A DNA stretch of 64,000 nucleotides from Pohlia nutans (lineage: Eukaryota > Streptophyta > Bryopsida > Bryales > Mniaceae), in assembly GCA_022496805.1 (NCBI GenBank), contig CM040094.1:682001-746000 (forward strand). The letters are read 5' to 3'. This document shows, one piece after another, positions 11,377 to 21,383 of this stretch. The first letter of the stretch is position 1. Each line of letters begins with the position of its first letter. The notes under the pieces are model-generated. The model was not told where the DNA came from and made no database searches. It saw nothing but the letters and a program-made list of their open reading frames with translations. Made by a program: the position numbers and the translations under genes.

Positions 11377-12978
11377 CAGTGACTTTAAAAAATGAGTCTT
11401 TGAGGGTATTTAATTTAGAAAAGTAACAACGTAGAGAGTATGAAGAATCAAAGCAATAAATTTTGAACATGAAAGTTTGAGAGCATGAAGTAATTGACAA
11501 CCTCAAGAAAATTGAAAAGAAATTGCCACTAGATTAAAAAAATACATAGTGCCAAAGTTGACTATGTACATAGACTCATTTTTTGAGGCGTTATAGAAAG
11601 AGTGGTCAAAATCTTGTCCACTTTCCACGAGCAGCCAAAACAGCTGCAATTCGATCTGGCATGCTAGCATACAATCTCTCACACTGCTCTGTAGTGATCG
11701 TCTTATAAGTCTCCTCCACACGCTCCCATAATTGCAAAAGACCTACAGGAGGAGTTGGATAGGAATTCAAACGATGTTTGAGAATTGCCCAAACATGTTC
11801 TATGGGATTTAGGTCTGGGGATTGAGCTGGCCACTCTAAAACAGTGAATGGCTGCTCTAAGAACCATTTCTGAACAATCTTTGCCTTATGTATAGGAGCA
11901 TTATCATGCTGGAAAATGACGTTACCGAGGTTCAAGTATCCTAATCTCTCTAAACTCAAGTACAAATCTCCATGCAAGATTGTAATATAGTCCTTCGCAT
12001 TTATACGCCCGTCCACCCTTTGTAAATCACCTACACCTCTTGCTGTCATACAACTCCATAGCATCAAAGACCCTCCACCATGCTTCACTGTTTGCTTCAC
12101 CGCACGATCAGGGAAGATTTTTTGGTCATTGACCCAGCACCAAGTCCTCCCATCCGCATTGAAACGATTTATCTTCGTTTCATCACTAAATACAACTCTC
12201 TTCCAATCCTCTACTGTCCACTCTTCATGAATTCTTGCAAATCGTAGCCTCTCTCGTACATTTTTCTTTGACAAACAAGGCTTAGGAATCTTCTCACAGG
12301 CATTCAATCCAGCATCTCTCAAAACAGACCGCAAAGTGTTATCACAGAAACCCACTTCTCTACCCTCTCTCAACACTTTTGCTGCATGTACTGTCGTTTC
12401 TAGCCCTCCAACCGTGACCAAACGCACTGCACGTCGTATCTCTGAAGCGCTAAGAATCTTTGGAACACCTCGTTTTGGCAATTCTAAGTCACTACAATGT
12501 TTCTTCCTCACTCTATTCACTGTACTCTGTGAGAAACCCAATGACTTCGCAACCACTCTTGTACTCTTGCCTTTCATCAAAAGAGCAACAATATCTCTCA
12601 CTTTGTCTCCTGAAATTGGCTTCATCATGCCAATTCTAATTCCTATTCTCCACAGTATGTTCCACAAGAGGGAAGAGAAGAGAAAGCACAAAAAAATTCA
12701 TCAAAAAACACAAATTTCTCTATGTTCTACACTCAAATGTTGCCATGTGAAGTTGCTCCACAAGCCACCTCAAAAAATGAGTCTATAAGGGAACATGCAC
12801 ATTTGTGATCTTAACTCACAATGTAGATATTATTTAGGCAAAGCGCCATGTGGCATGTGTTAAGAGTTCATGAGTCACAATAGATTTTTTTGCTCGGCTT
12901 CATCTGCCTTAATGTTTCCCGGCTAGCCCCCATCAATGCTCCTTGATAGGGGCATTGACTCATTTTTTGAAGTCACCG
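11377..12978 (-). mobile_element. Tc1-type DNA transposon, copy 1, structurally complete
   Basis: A 1602-bp element. Left end CAGTGACTTTAAAAAATGAG, right end CTCATTTTTTGAAGTCACCG, each about 22 bp, with TA on both sides (11375-11376 and 12979-12980). A further inverted copy of the GACTCATTTTTT motif lies ~200 bp inside each end (11573 and 12783). The element holds one intact transposase gene. It sits at the centre of the surrounding palindrome, exactly between the two arms. Confidence 0.93.
11606..12628 (-). CDS. Tc1/mariner transposase, DD34E, intact
   Basis: A 340-codon uninterrupted frame from MMKPISGDKVRDIV; an in-frame upstream ATG at 12691 would add 21 hydrophobic residues and is less likely. 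An N-terminal paired-type helix-turn-helix (STRVVAKSLGFSQSTVNRVRKKH) is followed by a second HTH region. The catalytic residues are Asp in VVFSDETKINRF, Asp in FQHDNAPIHKAK and Glu in SPDLNPIEHVW. Exactly 34 residues separate the last two, the Tc1 DD34E pattern. The glycine-rich loop GGGSLMLW and the C-terminal RLYASMPDRI motif are normal. Such proteins bind their own ends and move by cut and paste into TA. Length and motifs fit an active enzyme, but activity is inferred. The DD34E type is typical of animals and fungi; plant mariner-like elements are usually DD39D. Confidence 0.93.
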   Translation of the reverse strand: MMKPISGDKVRDIVALLMKGKSTRVVAKSLGFSQSTVNRVRKKHCSDLELPKRGVPKILSASEIRRAVRLVTVGGLETTVHAAKVLREGREVGFCDNTLRSVLRDAGLNACEKIPKPCLSKKNVRERLRFARIHEEWTVEDWKRVVFSDETKINRFNADGRTWCWVNDQKIFPDRAVKQTVKHGGGSLMLWSCMTARGVGDLQRVDGRINAKDYITILHGDLYLSLERLGYLNLGNVIFQHDNAPIHKAKIVQKWFLEQPFTVLEWPAQSPDLNPIEHVWAILKHRLNSYPTPPVGLLQLWERVEETYKTITTEQCERLYASMPDRIAAVLAARGKWTRF

Positions 12979-13359
12979 TATATAGGGGAGAGGTGAGGGG
13001 AGGGAGAGGGAGTTGCAGAATGAATGGCAGAGACCCTCTCCTCTCCCCTATATATATGAAGAGAGGGGAGGGATGGAGAGGGAGGGATGGAGATGAAAAT
13101 GAGGGAGATGAGAAGGTTTATGGGTGCGCGGCCGCGCACCCAAGCGGCTAAAAATAGTAATTTTTAGAAAAAGTCAAAAAAGTCAAAAAAAAAAATTTTT
13201 TTTTTTTTTTGGCAGCTGCCATTCAGGGTTTAGCAGCACTCCACGGCCAAGGAAAAGGGAATTTTTATTTTATTTTATTTTTTGGCGGCTGCCATTCAGG
13301 ATTCAGCAGCACTCCACAGCCAACCCGAAAAACGAAAAAAAATAAAAAATAAAAAATAA

Positions 13360-13361
13360 AA

Positions 13362-13392
<31 letters not shown>

Positions 13393-13393
13393 T
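13360..13393. repeat. (TAA)n microsatellite
   Basis: About eleven AAT/TAA units in the right arm of the foldback element, next to A-rich and T-rich homopolymers. The left arm has A and T homopolymers at the equivalent site. Confidence 0.9.
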
Positions 13394-13775
13394 TTTTTTG
13401 GTTTGCTCCCATTGTTTAGGGTTCAGCAGCCACAACTGAAGAAAAAGTAGAAGAAAAAAAAGACAACGAAGACAAAAAGGAAGACAAGAAGAAAGACAAA
13501 AAGAAGACAAGAAGAAAGACAAGAGGGAGACAAGAAAGAAGACAAGAAAGAAATCAAGATAAAAAAGAAAAGATAAAAGAAAAGGTAAAAGAAAAGATAA
13601 AGATGAGAATAAAAATTTATTAAAATAACTATTTGTTTACAATGTGGGGGATTGAAGAAAGACAACATTGATGCTTTTTAGAGAACTATTTAACCAACTT
13701 TAAGTTTTTAAAAGTCAAATATGCTTATGAAATGAGCGCACTTGGCCAAGTGCATAAATAGCGAATTGCGTGTTT

Positions 13776-14636
13776 AGATTGCAGTGACGGTGACCCCATC
13801 GAATGCTTGCCCTGGCGTTCTCGAGCACGCCTTGCCATCTCATGCGCTAGCTCATGACAGTTGCGCATGAAGTGGCCGGGTTTCCCGGACCAGTTGCAAC
13901 ACATTGGAGCACGATTTTGGCCACTACTGCCATGACCCCGATAAGTTAGAGGCTGCGTGTTGGGCCTTGGGGAGAAGCTTCATGGCTGATAACTGCTTGG
14001 ACCGTTGCTCCTAAAGCGCATCGCAAGAGCTTCGTCTTTAGTCGAGGCAGACATGTTAGCACGCATCTTGTTGCGGCTCTCATCTTGTAGGAGTCTTGCT
14101 GACACTTGTTCAAAACTAGGAAGAACTGCGCTAGTACAGAAACTCTGATACACTGAGTCAAAGCTTGGTGGTAGCGTGTTTAATATACGCTCGACAATTT
14201 CACTCTCAGGGACTTGTTGTCCTATGCCTGCTAACTCGACTTGTATCTCTTGGATCTGCCGCAGATAGTCAGAGACTGATCCTCCTTCATAGAGTCTGAC
14301 TTGGCTCAATTTGTCCTTCAGCATTAACCGAGATGCATTGTTTCCGGTTCGGAAACGAGCTGCAAGTCTGTTCCATGCGTCCCTAGGATCGACACTTAAT
14401 TGAGTGATGGGATACAGCTCTTCCTTGAGTGCAAGATTAATATCTGTCAAAGCTTTAATTCTACCTTGAGCGATGTCTGTTGGCTCTCCCGGAACCTTTA
14501 CGTTGGTTCCTTGGGGATCTACGTACTGCCAGTTGTTGTTCCTCAGGTGAATCATTTTCATCCTGAACTTCCAAGTTTGATAGTTTGAGTAACCTCCCAG
14601 CTTGCTAGTTTCTGGGAAATTGTCAGAGGACGACAT
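13776..14636 (-). pseudogene. Copia gag (UBN2-type) with zinc knuckle
   Basis: From ATG at 14636 (MSSSDNFPETSKLGG) the frame encodes a Copia gag (YQTWKFRMKMI, DAWNRLAARF, YLRQIQEIQVELAG, VERILNTLPPSFDSVY) to a TGA near 13978. The same frame continues to a zinc-knuckle-like CNWSGKPGHFMRNC. Its second position is Ser where Cys is usual in CX2CX4HX4C. The frame ends at the edge of the nested insertion. An upstream in-frame ATG at 14690 is possible but lies closer to the primer-binding site. Confidence 0.88.
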
Positions 14637-14920
14637 GGCTAAGAACTTGACTGAGATCCTGACGTAACTGAACTTTAAAACGTAAGACAAACACTATGAG
14701 TATTATAAGTAAACACTGAGAACTTGACTTTGCTTCTATATTGTCAGTAAACACAACTATTGTTACAACTGCCTCTTGTAGACTCTGAGCAAAGCTCAAG
14801 CGTCCTTTCTGTCATAATCTCTTAATACGGTCTGAACTACGGAGCAGTGCTCACGTTGATCGATCGAAATAACTATAAACTTTGATGCACGGAGCAATGC
14901 TCACGTATGACTTGATTTAC

Positions 14921-14938
14921 TGCTCTGCTCTGATACCA
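14921..14938 (-). other. Copia primer-binding site (initiator Met tRNA)
   Basis: Directly inside the 5' LTR, the minus strand reads TGGTATCAGAGC, complementary to the 3' end of plant initiator methionine tRNA, the standard primer for Copia reverse transcription. Confidence 0.95.
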
Positions 14939-15188
14939 TGTTGAAACAAACTGATTAACCACACAGGTAGCTTTTACTATCACATTAAGTGAATATATAA
15001 CATAAGGTTAGTTACTCAGTTACTAACTAACTATCCTGGTTTTACTGTTACTAACAACCAGGCTAACAACTATTCTACGTGACTGTGTACTAAGTACTAA
15101 CAACGGTATCGTTACTAAACTGTATTGTTACTAACTACCTCACGTCAGGTGTGACCTTGAGAAGCCGTATGGTCCACTTGATCCAACA
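14939..15188 (-). repeat. Copia 5' LTR
   Basis: This 250-bp repeat matches 6204-6453. It begins TGTTGGATCA on the minus strand and is followed on the plus strand by ATTAC, the second copy of the target duplication. Confidence 0.96.
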
Positions 15189-17858
15189 ATTACCAGTCTG
15201 TCAATGATGGATGTTTCATGTGTAGACCTGAGTTCTGGAGTTGACACATTTGGATGCGATCTTCAATCGTATGGTTGGTTGGCAGGCCTTTGTGACGCAA
15301 TCAGACGAACTCATAGGAACTCTCACTGTCCGCGAAACCATCTATTATTCTGCACAACTGCGGCTCTCCAGCTCCACTTCTCCAGCTGAGAAGAAAGCGA
15401 TTGTGGAGAGCACAATCCTTGAAATGGGTCTTCAAGACTGCGCTGACACGCCCATTGGAAACTGGCACATTCGTACGTGGACTCAGCGGGGGCGAGAAGC
15501 GACGCGTCAGTATTGCCATTGAAATCTTAACCCGGCCACGAATGCTCTTTCTAGATGAACCTACCAGCGGCCTTGACAGGTGAGCCTTGACGGTCACGAC
15601 GTTTTTCCAGACTTTTGTGACTGAAGAATCAATGAGTGTTTTGTTGAAAGTCAGTTTTAGAACGTTGTGCATCCAGCTTAAAGTTTGGTGAATGATCATG
15701 ATGGACTGCGTCAGGATTTAGGATTTAGTCAAGGCTTCTAACATGGGCGAGTGCTCTGTTTGGAAATTTTGTGCAGTGCTTCCGCTTACTTTGTAATTAC
15801 GACGTTGAAGAACTTAGCAAGGGACGGTCGCACTGTCATAGCCTCCATTCACCAGCCCAGCAGCGAAGTCTTCAATCTTTTCGAGAACTTATTCCTTCTC
15901 TCGAGTGGCCAAACGATTTTCTTTGGCGCAGCTGCTTCTGCTCATGAGGTAAATATATCCTGACAATGCACTGGAAGTACATTGGAGCCTCTCCAGACTA
16001 ACATGTGTTTTTGCATCTGTTTTCTTAAGATGTTTGTGGAAGAACGATGTGCTCTTAAGTCTACAGAGTACCTTTCGATTACCTTCTTTAGATTCTTTGT
16101 TGATCTTCAATTTCTTGTCACAACGTTCGAAGGTTTTTCTTATCTGAGTCTAAACATTTTAATCATCGTTGTAAACCGGATTTCAGAAAGGTACTATTCT
16201 GGAGTCAGGCGGCAGTCAAGCAGGGTTTTTTCGCCAGTGCTTTACGTTAATGCGACGATCATACGTTGATATGTCAAGAGACATGGGTTACTATTGGCTT
16301 CGTCTCGTGATTTATATCATGCTCACGGTCTGCATTGGAAGTATTTACTTCAAAGTCGGAAACGAGTTTTCAGCTATCATGGTATGCTCTCAAGATCTCA
16401 AATGTTTATAACGTGATTTGAATCTATGTTACCTAATTCATGCTGTGGGATTGTTTTAACATAATATTGTCTCTTCCTTTCCAGGGAAGGGCAGGTTGCA
16501 TGTCCTACGTCGCTGGTTTCTTAACATTCATGTCCATCGGAGGGTTTCCATCATTTGTTGAAGACATGAAGGTAACCAGCAATATATGCTAGATCATTGT
16601 TGCTTTTCTACAAAAAAGTTGGTTGAATGGAGTGGTACGGTTTTCAGGAAGCATGAGTTAGTGATCCATAAATCTTTAGCTGAAGTGTACAATTGGATGC
16701 AAAATGTCAGGTCTTCAGCCGGGAGAGATTAAACGGACACTACGGAGTGGCAGCTTTCGTGATAGGCAACTCCCTGTCATCCCTCCCATTCTTGTTCCTC
16801 ATATCGCTGGTTTCCAGAACTATAGTCTATTTCATGGTTCAATTCCATCCAGGCTGGGATCATTTCGTTTACTTCGTGCTCATGCTCTTCGCTTGCGTTG
16901 CATGCGTGGAAAGCTTGATGATGGCTGTGGCTAGTACTGTAGTTCCCAATTTTCTAATGGGCATCATCACAGGGGCTGGCATTCAGGTAATTTCGGTCAC
17001 ATTTCACGCCAAATTCTGAATGCTCTACTTTATTGCATTCTGATGCTTGCTGTGAAGTTGCTCTGAGAGCTTTCAATCTTCGTCAATTCAAGAGCAGTAG
17101 GTGCCGGTTGGCTGATCGCTCTATGTCGTGCAACAGGGGATTTTCATGCTGGTTGCTGGATTCTTTTTATTACCCAATGATCTTCCCAAATTTGTGTGGA
17201 AATATCCAATGTCCTACATTGGCTTCCACATGTACGCACTTCAGGTGAGGACACCTCCTTCTCGCTCCACTTTCACTGCGAAGAGTCTATCAAGTCGGTC
17301 ATTATATGCTCATTCAAGAATCACTGTTAGAGGAACAGTTGATACATGTTCACTTCATCACCTGATCGTTGAAAGCGTTCTTTGTTTAAAACAAAAGGGA
17401 TGTACCAAAATGACTTCCTGGGATTGACCTTTTCGAATTTTATCCTAAATGGCGTATCCACGGGTGCTCCTATCAGCGGGGATTACGTCGTGGAGCAGCT
17501 GTACCAGATTGATACAACACGTTCAAAGTGGGAAGATTTGGCAGTTGTGTTTGGCATGGTGATCGGCTACAGAATCATTTTCTTCATCATGATCAAGTTT
17601 TCACAGAATTTTGGGCCGAAATTGCGTTCCAAGTTCATTAACCCAATTGTGGCCTACTTCACGTCTCGAAGTCCGGCAGTCAGGAATACGATTCGACCTC
17701 TGTCGATTCAACCATCTCCTGCTCATGACAGTGTCCCTCTCCGATATCAGCAGATTGCCATGCCAAGTGAGTTTAAGAAAAGCCTACCCCGGAACAGCAC
17801 CATACACAGCCTGACACTCATGGTTTTCTTTCATCACATGCATTGTGAACTAGACTAA

Positions 17859-18896
17859 CCTTCGCAAGATCTTGGGCTTACTGTGAATGTGAGAAACCTG
17901 TCCGTAGTTGAAGGTGTGAGAACAACAATCAATCGGATTTCAGAACTAATAGAAGCACTCGGTTTCGTCTAGGGGTTTCCTCGCCAGTTCAATATGGCAG
18001 TTCAAAATAGTCAATAGAGCTACAACTTAGATTCTCAGCTGAAGAGTTTGTTTTACTTCAGCATGACTTAGCATATGCAAGAATTTTTGGGACGTCCTCA
18101 TAAGCAGCAAGCGTTACAGCACGTACTGCATTCGAGGCTTTCTATGTAACATTCATGACTTATGAACCTTGGAGAAAATAGGGGGTTCATATTTTGATTC
18201 AGAATAAAAATGACATACAAGGCAGCCAGGGATCTTGGTCTAGTGCAACGAAGCAGCTTATTGATCTAATGGTACTGCGCTTAATTGTCTGCTACTTTCT
18301 ACGTATGTACAGTCTGGTGCAAGCTCTCAAACTCTTCTGTTTCATGATAGCACATTACAAACTCAGGAAAGACGCGTATGCAACTGAAGAACACCACTGC
18401 AAAATTTCGATGTGACTCTTCCCTTGAGGAACTTCTAGACCAGTGTCGCTTCCAATTTCTTGTAGTCTAAGCAAGTGATTTCCCATCATTTTAAATCAGC
18501 ATCTATGTGCCGGTGGTCGAAGCATGAAGTTCGTTCTCCGATTACATGATCATCTCCGCAGACTTTCTGAGCAACATCTTTCAAATACAAAGAGAACATC
18601 CATAGGAGTCCATTCCTTCATGTAAGTACCTGTGTCACAATGGGCCACGTTATGTACAGTACAATGTGAACTTCAACCATTTGTGATTTTATAAAAATAA
18701 TTCAAATTTCTTTTTCTTTTAAAAAGAGCAGTGACACAACGAAACTGCAGGAAAATTCTGTCCCAAACAATTTATCAATGGTTCAGTAAGGATGTTTACC
18801 TCGTACGTAAACGTGACATATTTTTGCAAATACATGAACCCTTCCACATTGAACACTTGTGGAAGCTAAGCAAGTATTTCTCTGTTGCCTTCCGAT
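17859..18896. other. spacer between ABCG pseudogene and LRR gene
   Basis: No supported gene. A short frame near 17873-17972 (beginning LGLTVNVRNLSVVE) could be a leftover exon, but nothing confirms it. Both flanking genes end here, so 3' untranslated regions are expected. Confidence 0.5.
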
Positions 18897-21383
18897 TCAA
18901 ATCTCTTCATCGAATCCACAGCGTCTCTTCATCGAATCCACAGCGGAGTGAGTACTGAGGGTGCTGAGAGACTCAGCAACTCGAAGTCGTGACAACTGAC
19001 ACTGGGGAGCAAACGAATCTGCATTTGACTCATTGCGAACCAGATCCGAGTCGCTGTCCCACCATTTCTGGATCAACCGCCTCTCCTTAGTGGGTTTCTT
19101 AAAGTCACGAGTTCTGTAAAGGCTGTCAATGTGTGCCGCCTCTGGGATATTCCGCACAAATCTCAAGTGCTCTTCGTTAAAAACCTTCCGGTCGATACCG
19201 ACACCATAAACAGCTTCGATGTTCTTCTTCAGATGGAGGCGGAGTCTATCATGCAACTTACGGTCTGTAAACAACCCCTTCTCTACGATTTCAACGTCGA
19301 TCAAAGAATTGCATGTCAGAGCTGCCTCGATAACAGTCTTCACCCCCACTGTTGTCAAGCCAGTATGGCTCACTGAGACGGACTTCAGGACTTGGTTGTC
19401 CTTCATCAACTCTGCAACGGCTACTGCACCTGCATCCTCGATCCGGTTTGGAAGCTCCCCCATGTCGGCTGTGGAGACATACAACCCGAGATCAAAGCGA
19501 TGTAGAGTGGGATGACCCTTCAAAGCAGCACAGAGTGCTTTGGCTCCTTCGCTCTCAATCCGCTGTGAACCGAGAACAAGTCGCTGGAGATGCCGATTAT
19601 GAGATAGTCCTTTAGCTATTGCAATTGCCCCTTCATCCCCGATCCTGCCAAAAAACAATCAAATTCCACGCATTCATTTTCAATAAATCAACGCAAACAA
19701 GGTACTTCCATGTACTTGAATGCAACCCAGAGATTTGATACTTAGTTCCCCATGAATGCAGTATAAGATTCCTGTAATGACGACAATATATGACACCAAA
19801 CAGACATTGACCACTGTCAAGCCATGGACACTAAACCCTAAACCCTAAAACCTGGCCAGCAAAGAGAGCAAAGTTCCAAGCATCAAATCTTACCTATTAA
19901 CGCACATCATGAGGTTTACAATCCCTTTTCGGCCAGTTTGATGACAGTTCTCGTAATAGGCCCCAATCGCCCTCGCTCCTCGAGCTGTGATTCCATTCGC
20001 AGTAAGGTACAATGTCTCCAAAGTATCATTCTCTCGTAAGCCTGTCATCAGCGCCTCTGTACCATCATCCAGAAGCCCAGTGTTGTCGAGATCTAGGATT
20101 CTCAAGCATGTATTGACCTTCAGCATCCCTGCCAAGTGCTCAACCCCAGCAAGCAAGAGCGGGTTCCGTTTCAACCACAAAGCCTGGACTAGGTTGTCGG
20201 TCCTCAATGCTTGAGCGATCTCAATCACAGCCTCAGCATCAAGCATATTTCCAGCCAAATACCAGGTAATGATTCGCGAGTTGGGTGAAGCAATATGTTT
20301 CGCAATGGCCTTTCCTCCCCGAGGGCCGATAATATCGTTTCCTGAAAAAACACAATCACAACTAGATAAGATATCGAAACAATGGCGATAATCCAGCAAG
20401 AAAATCTATACGCCTGTCACAAATACAAAAAAAGAAAACTTATCAAAACTGGATTAGGGGTGCTGTGTCAAACCTAGAAGAAAATGGACAACATGCGTGT
20501 TGTGGATCAGGGCATCGAGCACTTGTTCAATCGTCGTAGACCCAACTCCCTGCTTGCAAAGGTCCATGCGTCCATCAGAGTAGAGAATCCCTCTCTCAAA
20601 CTCAGCCTGCGTTTCTGATCCCACCCCTTGCTTGCAAAGATCCATGCGCCCATCAGAGTAGACGATGCCCCTCTCAAACTCAGCCCGGGTGTCGGTCCCA
20701 ACCCCTTGCTTACAAAGATCCATACGCCCGTCAGGGTACACAATTCCTCGTTGAAACTCAGCTGGGTGCTCGGCAACAGACTTGTTTCCTCTCAGGAAGG
20801 TGATGAAAGGCTGAAACTCTTCAACTGGAGCTGGCTTGATCGGCATGGGCATGGGGAACTTGACAGCTTCGGAAACTGGACGCAGCTTCATCTCATCATA
20901 CACTTGGCGGCTCAAATGCGCTACAGTTGCCTCAGTCTTCAACCGCCGGACAATCTCCTTCCGGGAGGCGATCTCGCGTCGATGCGCGGCCAGCTTGGCT
21001 ATCAATTGCTTATACCTGGTGATCACACCATCCCGTCAAAGGCAGGAAGAGATTCATTTTCCAAAACCAAACCCGCAACTAAACATTCTCAAAAACACAG
21101 TTGCCTACGCATACCTGATGAGCGCCCACACTCGCAGGGGCTCAGATTCGGTATCTCCCGGCGGCCACATCACCTCGGCAACACGATGCGCCAACCGATT
21201 CGCTTTATCGACTTTGCCATGGATGCGCGGAGCACGGTCACTGAGATCCGAAACCTCGCCCCCGCATTCCAGCGCCTTCGCATCCGCATGTAACTGCTCT
21301 GCCAGGCGCCGCGCCAGAGCTTCAAGCTCACTCTCCCCCAGTGCGAGGCTCTCCGCTACCATCGTTGCCCAGTCCGTCGTCAT
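18897..21383 (-). CDS. leucine-rich-repeat protein, ribonuclease-inhibitor type
   Basis: Four exons on the minus strand: 21383-21115, 21015-20474, 20341-19894 and 19644-18897. All introns are GT-AG and phases match, giving 668 residues. Residues ~1-150 are helical and charged (MTTDWATMVAES, VDKANRLAHRVAEV, ALIRYKQLIAKLAAHRREI). Residues ~175-260 hold three copies of a ~26-residue motif ending DGRMDLCKQGVG. Then come RI-type LRRs (HFLLGNDIIGPRGGKAIA, LWLKRNPLLLAGVEHLAGML, LRILDLDNTGLLDDGTEAL, LETLYLTANGITARGA, LVLGSQRIESEGAKAL). A charged tail ends MKRRCGFDEEI. RI-type LRRs bind proteins; the partner is unknown. The frame stays open upstream of the chosen ATG to 21677, so the start is uncertain. 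No nucleotide-binding or kinase domain is visible. Confidence 0.88.
19829..19852. repeat. short plant-type telomere repeat in LRR intron
   Basis: CTAAACCCTAAACCCTAAAA sits in the intron between the third and fourth exons (19645-19893). It could be a telo-box or a relic of repair; on the coding strand it reads TTTAGGG. Confidence 0.8.
20524..20765 (-). repeat. triplicated ~78-bp coding repeat in LRR gene
   Basis: Three tandem units each encode AEF-RGI-Y-DGRMDLCKQGVG plus a few residues. They preserve frame and differ by scattered substitutions, so the duplication is recent but not brand new. Confidence 0.93.

Larger units (their letters stand above)
10713..13774. mobile_element. long-arm inverted-repeat (foldback) element inside Copia, interrupted by Tc1
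   Basis: The left arm (10713-11376) is the imperfect reverse complement of the right arm (12979-13774). Both carry an AACAC-CAATTCGCTATTT tip, CTTTCTTCAATCCC, TTCT/AAGA-rich low complexity, homopolymer tracts and the palindrome TGCGCGGCCGCGCA. TAGA lies directly outside both tips (10709-10712 and 13775-13778), a possible 4-bp target duplication. The insertion separates Copia gag from protease. No transposase of its own is seen. The right arm is longer because of a partial internal duplication. Open frames in the arms are low complexity. The superfamily is unknown. Confidence 0.85.
6204..15188 (-). mobile_element. Ty1/Copia LTR retrotransposon, with nested insertions
   Basis: Two 250-bp LTRs (6204-6453 and 14939-15188) differ at about 4 positions and show TG...CA ends in both orientations. 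The 5-bp target duplication ATTAC abuts both outer ends. The primer-binding site TGGTATCAGAGC beside 14938 and a GCGGGGGGA polypurine tract beside 6453 set the orientation as minus. Domain order on the minus strand is gag, protease, integrase, RT and RNase H, as in Copia. About 3.06 kb at 10713-13774 is a later nested insertion. An extra antisense ORF lies between pol and the 3' LTR. The coding region has stops and frameshifts, so it is non-autonomous now. High LTR identity indicates a recent insertion. Confidence 0.96.
6089..17858 (+). pseudogene. ABCG half-transporter (WBC subfamily) pseudogene, split by a Copia element
   Basis: Exon-like blocks: 6089-6168, 15286-15579, 15777-15948, ~16195-16381, 16485-16571, 16711-16986, 17137-17244 and 17397-17858. 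They encode, in ABCG order, [24 protein letters not shown], the signature LSGGEKRR, Walker B with [23 protein letters not shown], then the membrane domain (MSRDMGYYWLR, GGFPSF, NGHYGVAAF, PNFLMG). Family proteins export lipids or terpenoids at the plasma membrane as dimers. Lesions: no Walker A exon within the window; a 4-bp GTAC-type duplication at ~15472-15478 shifts the frame; no FFA-GFPCP exon after 15948; a 1-nt frameshift near 16248; no AG in the acceptor before the last exon. The ~9-kb Copia lies between the first two blocks. Most other phases still fit, so decay appears fairly recent. Confidence 0.88.

Noticed and set aside
12336..12788. A 150-codon plus-strand frame over the Tc1 transposase.
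   Set aside because: It is antisense to a well-conserved DD34E gene and has no motif of its own.
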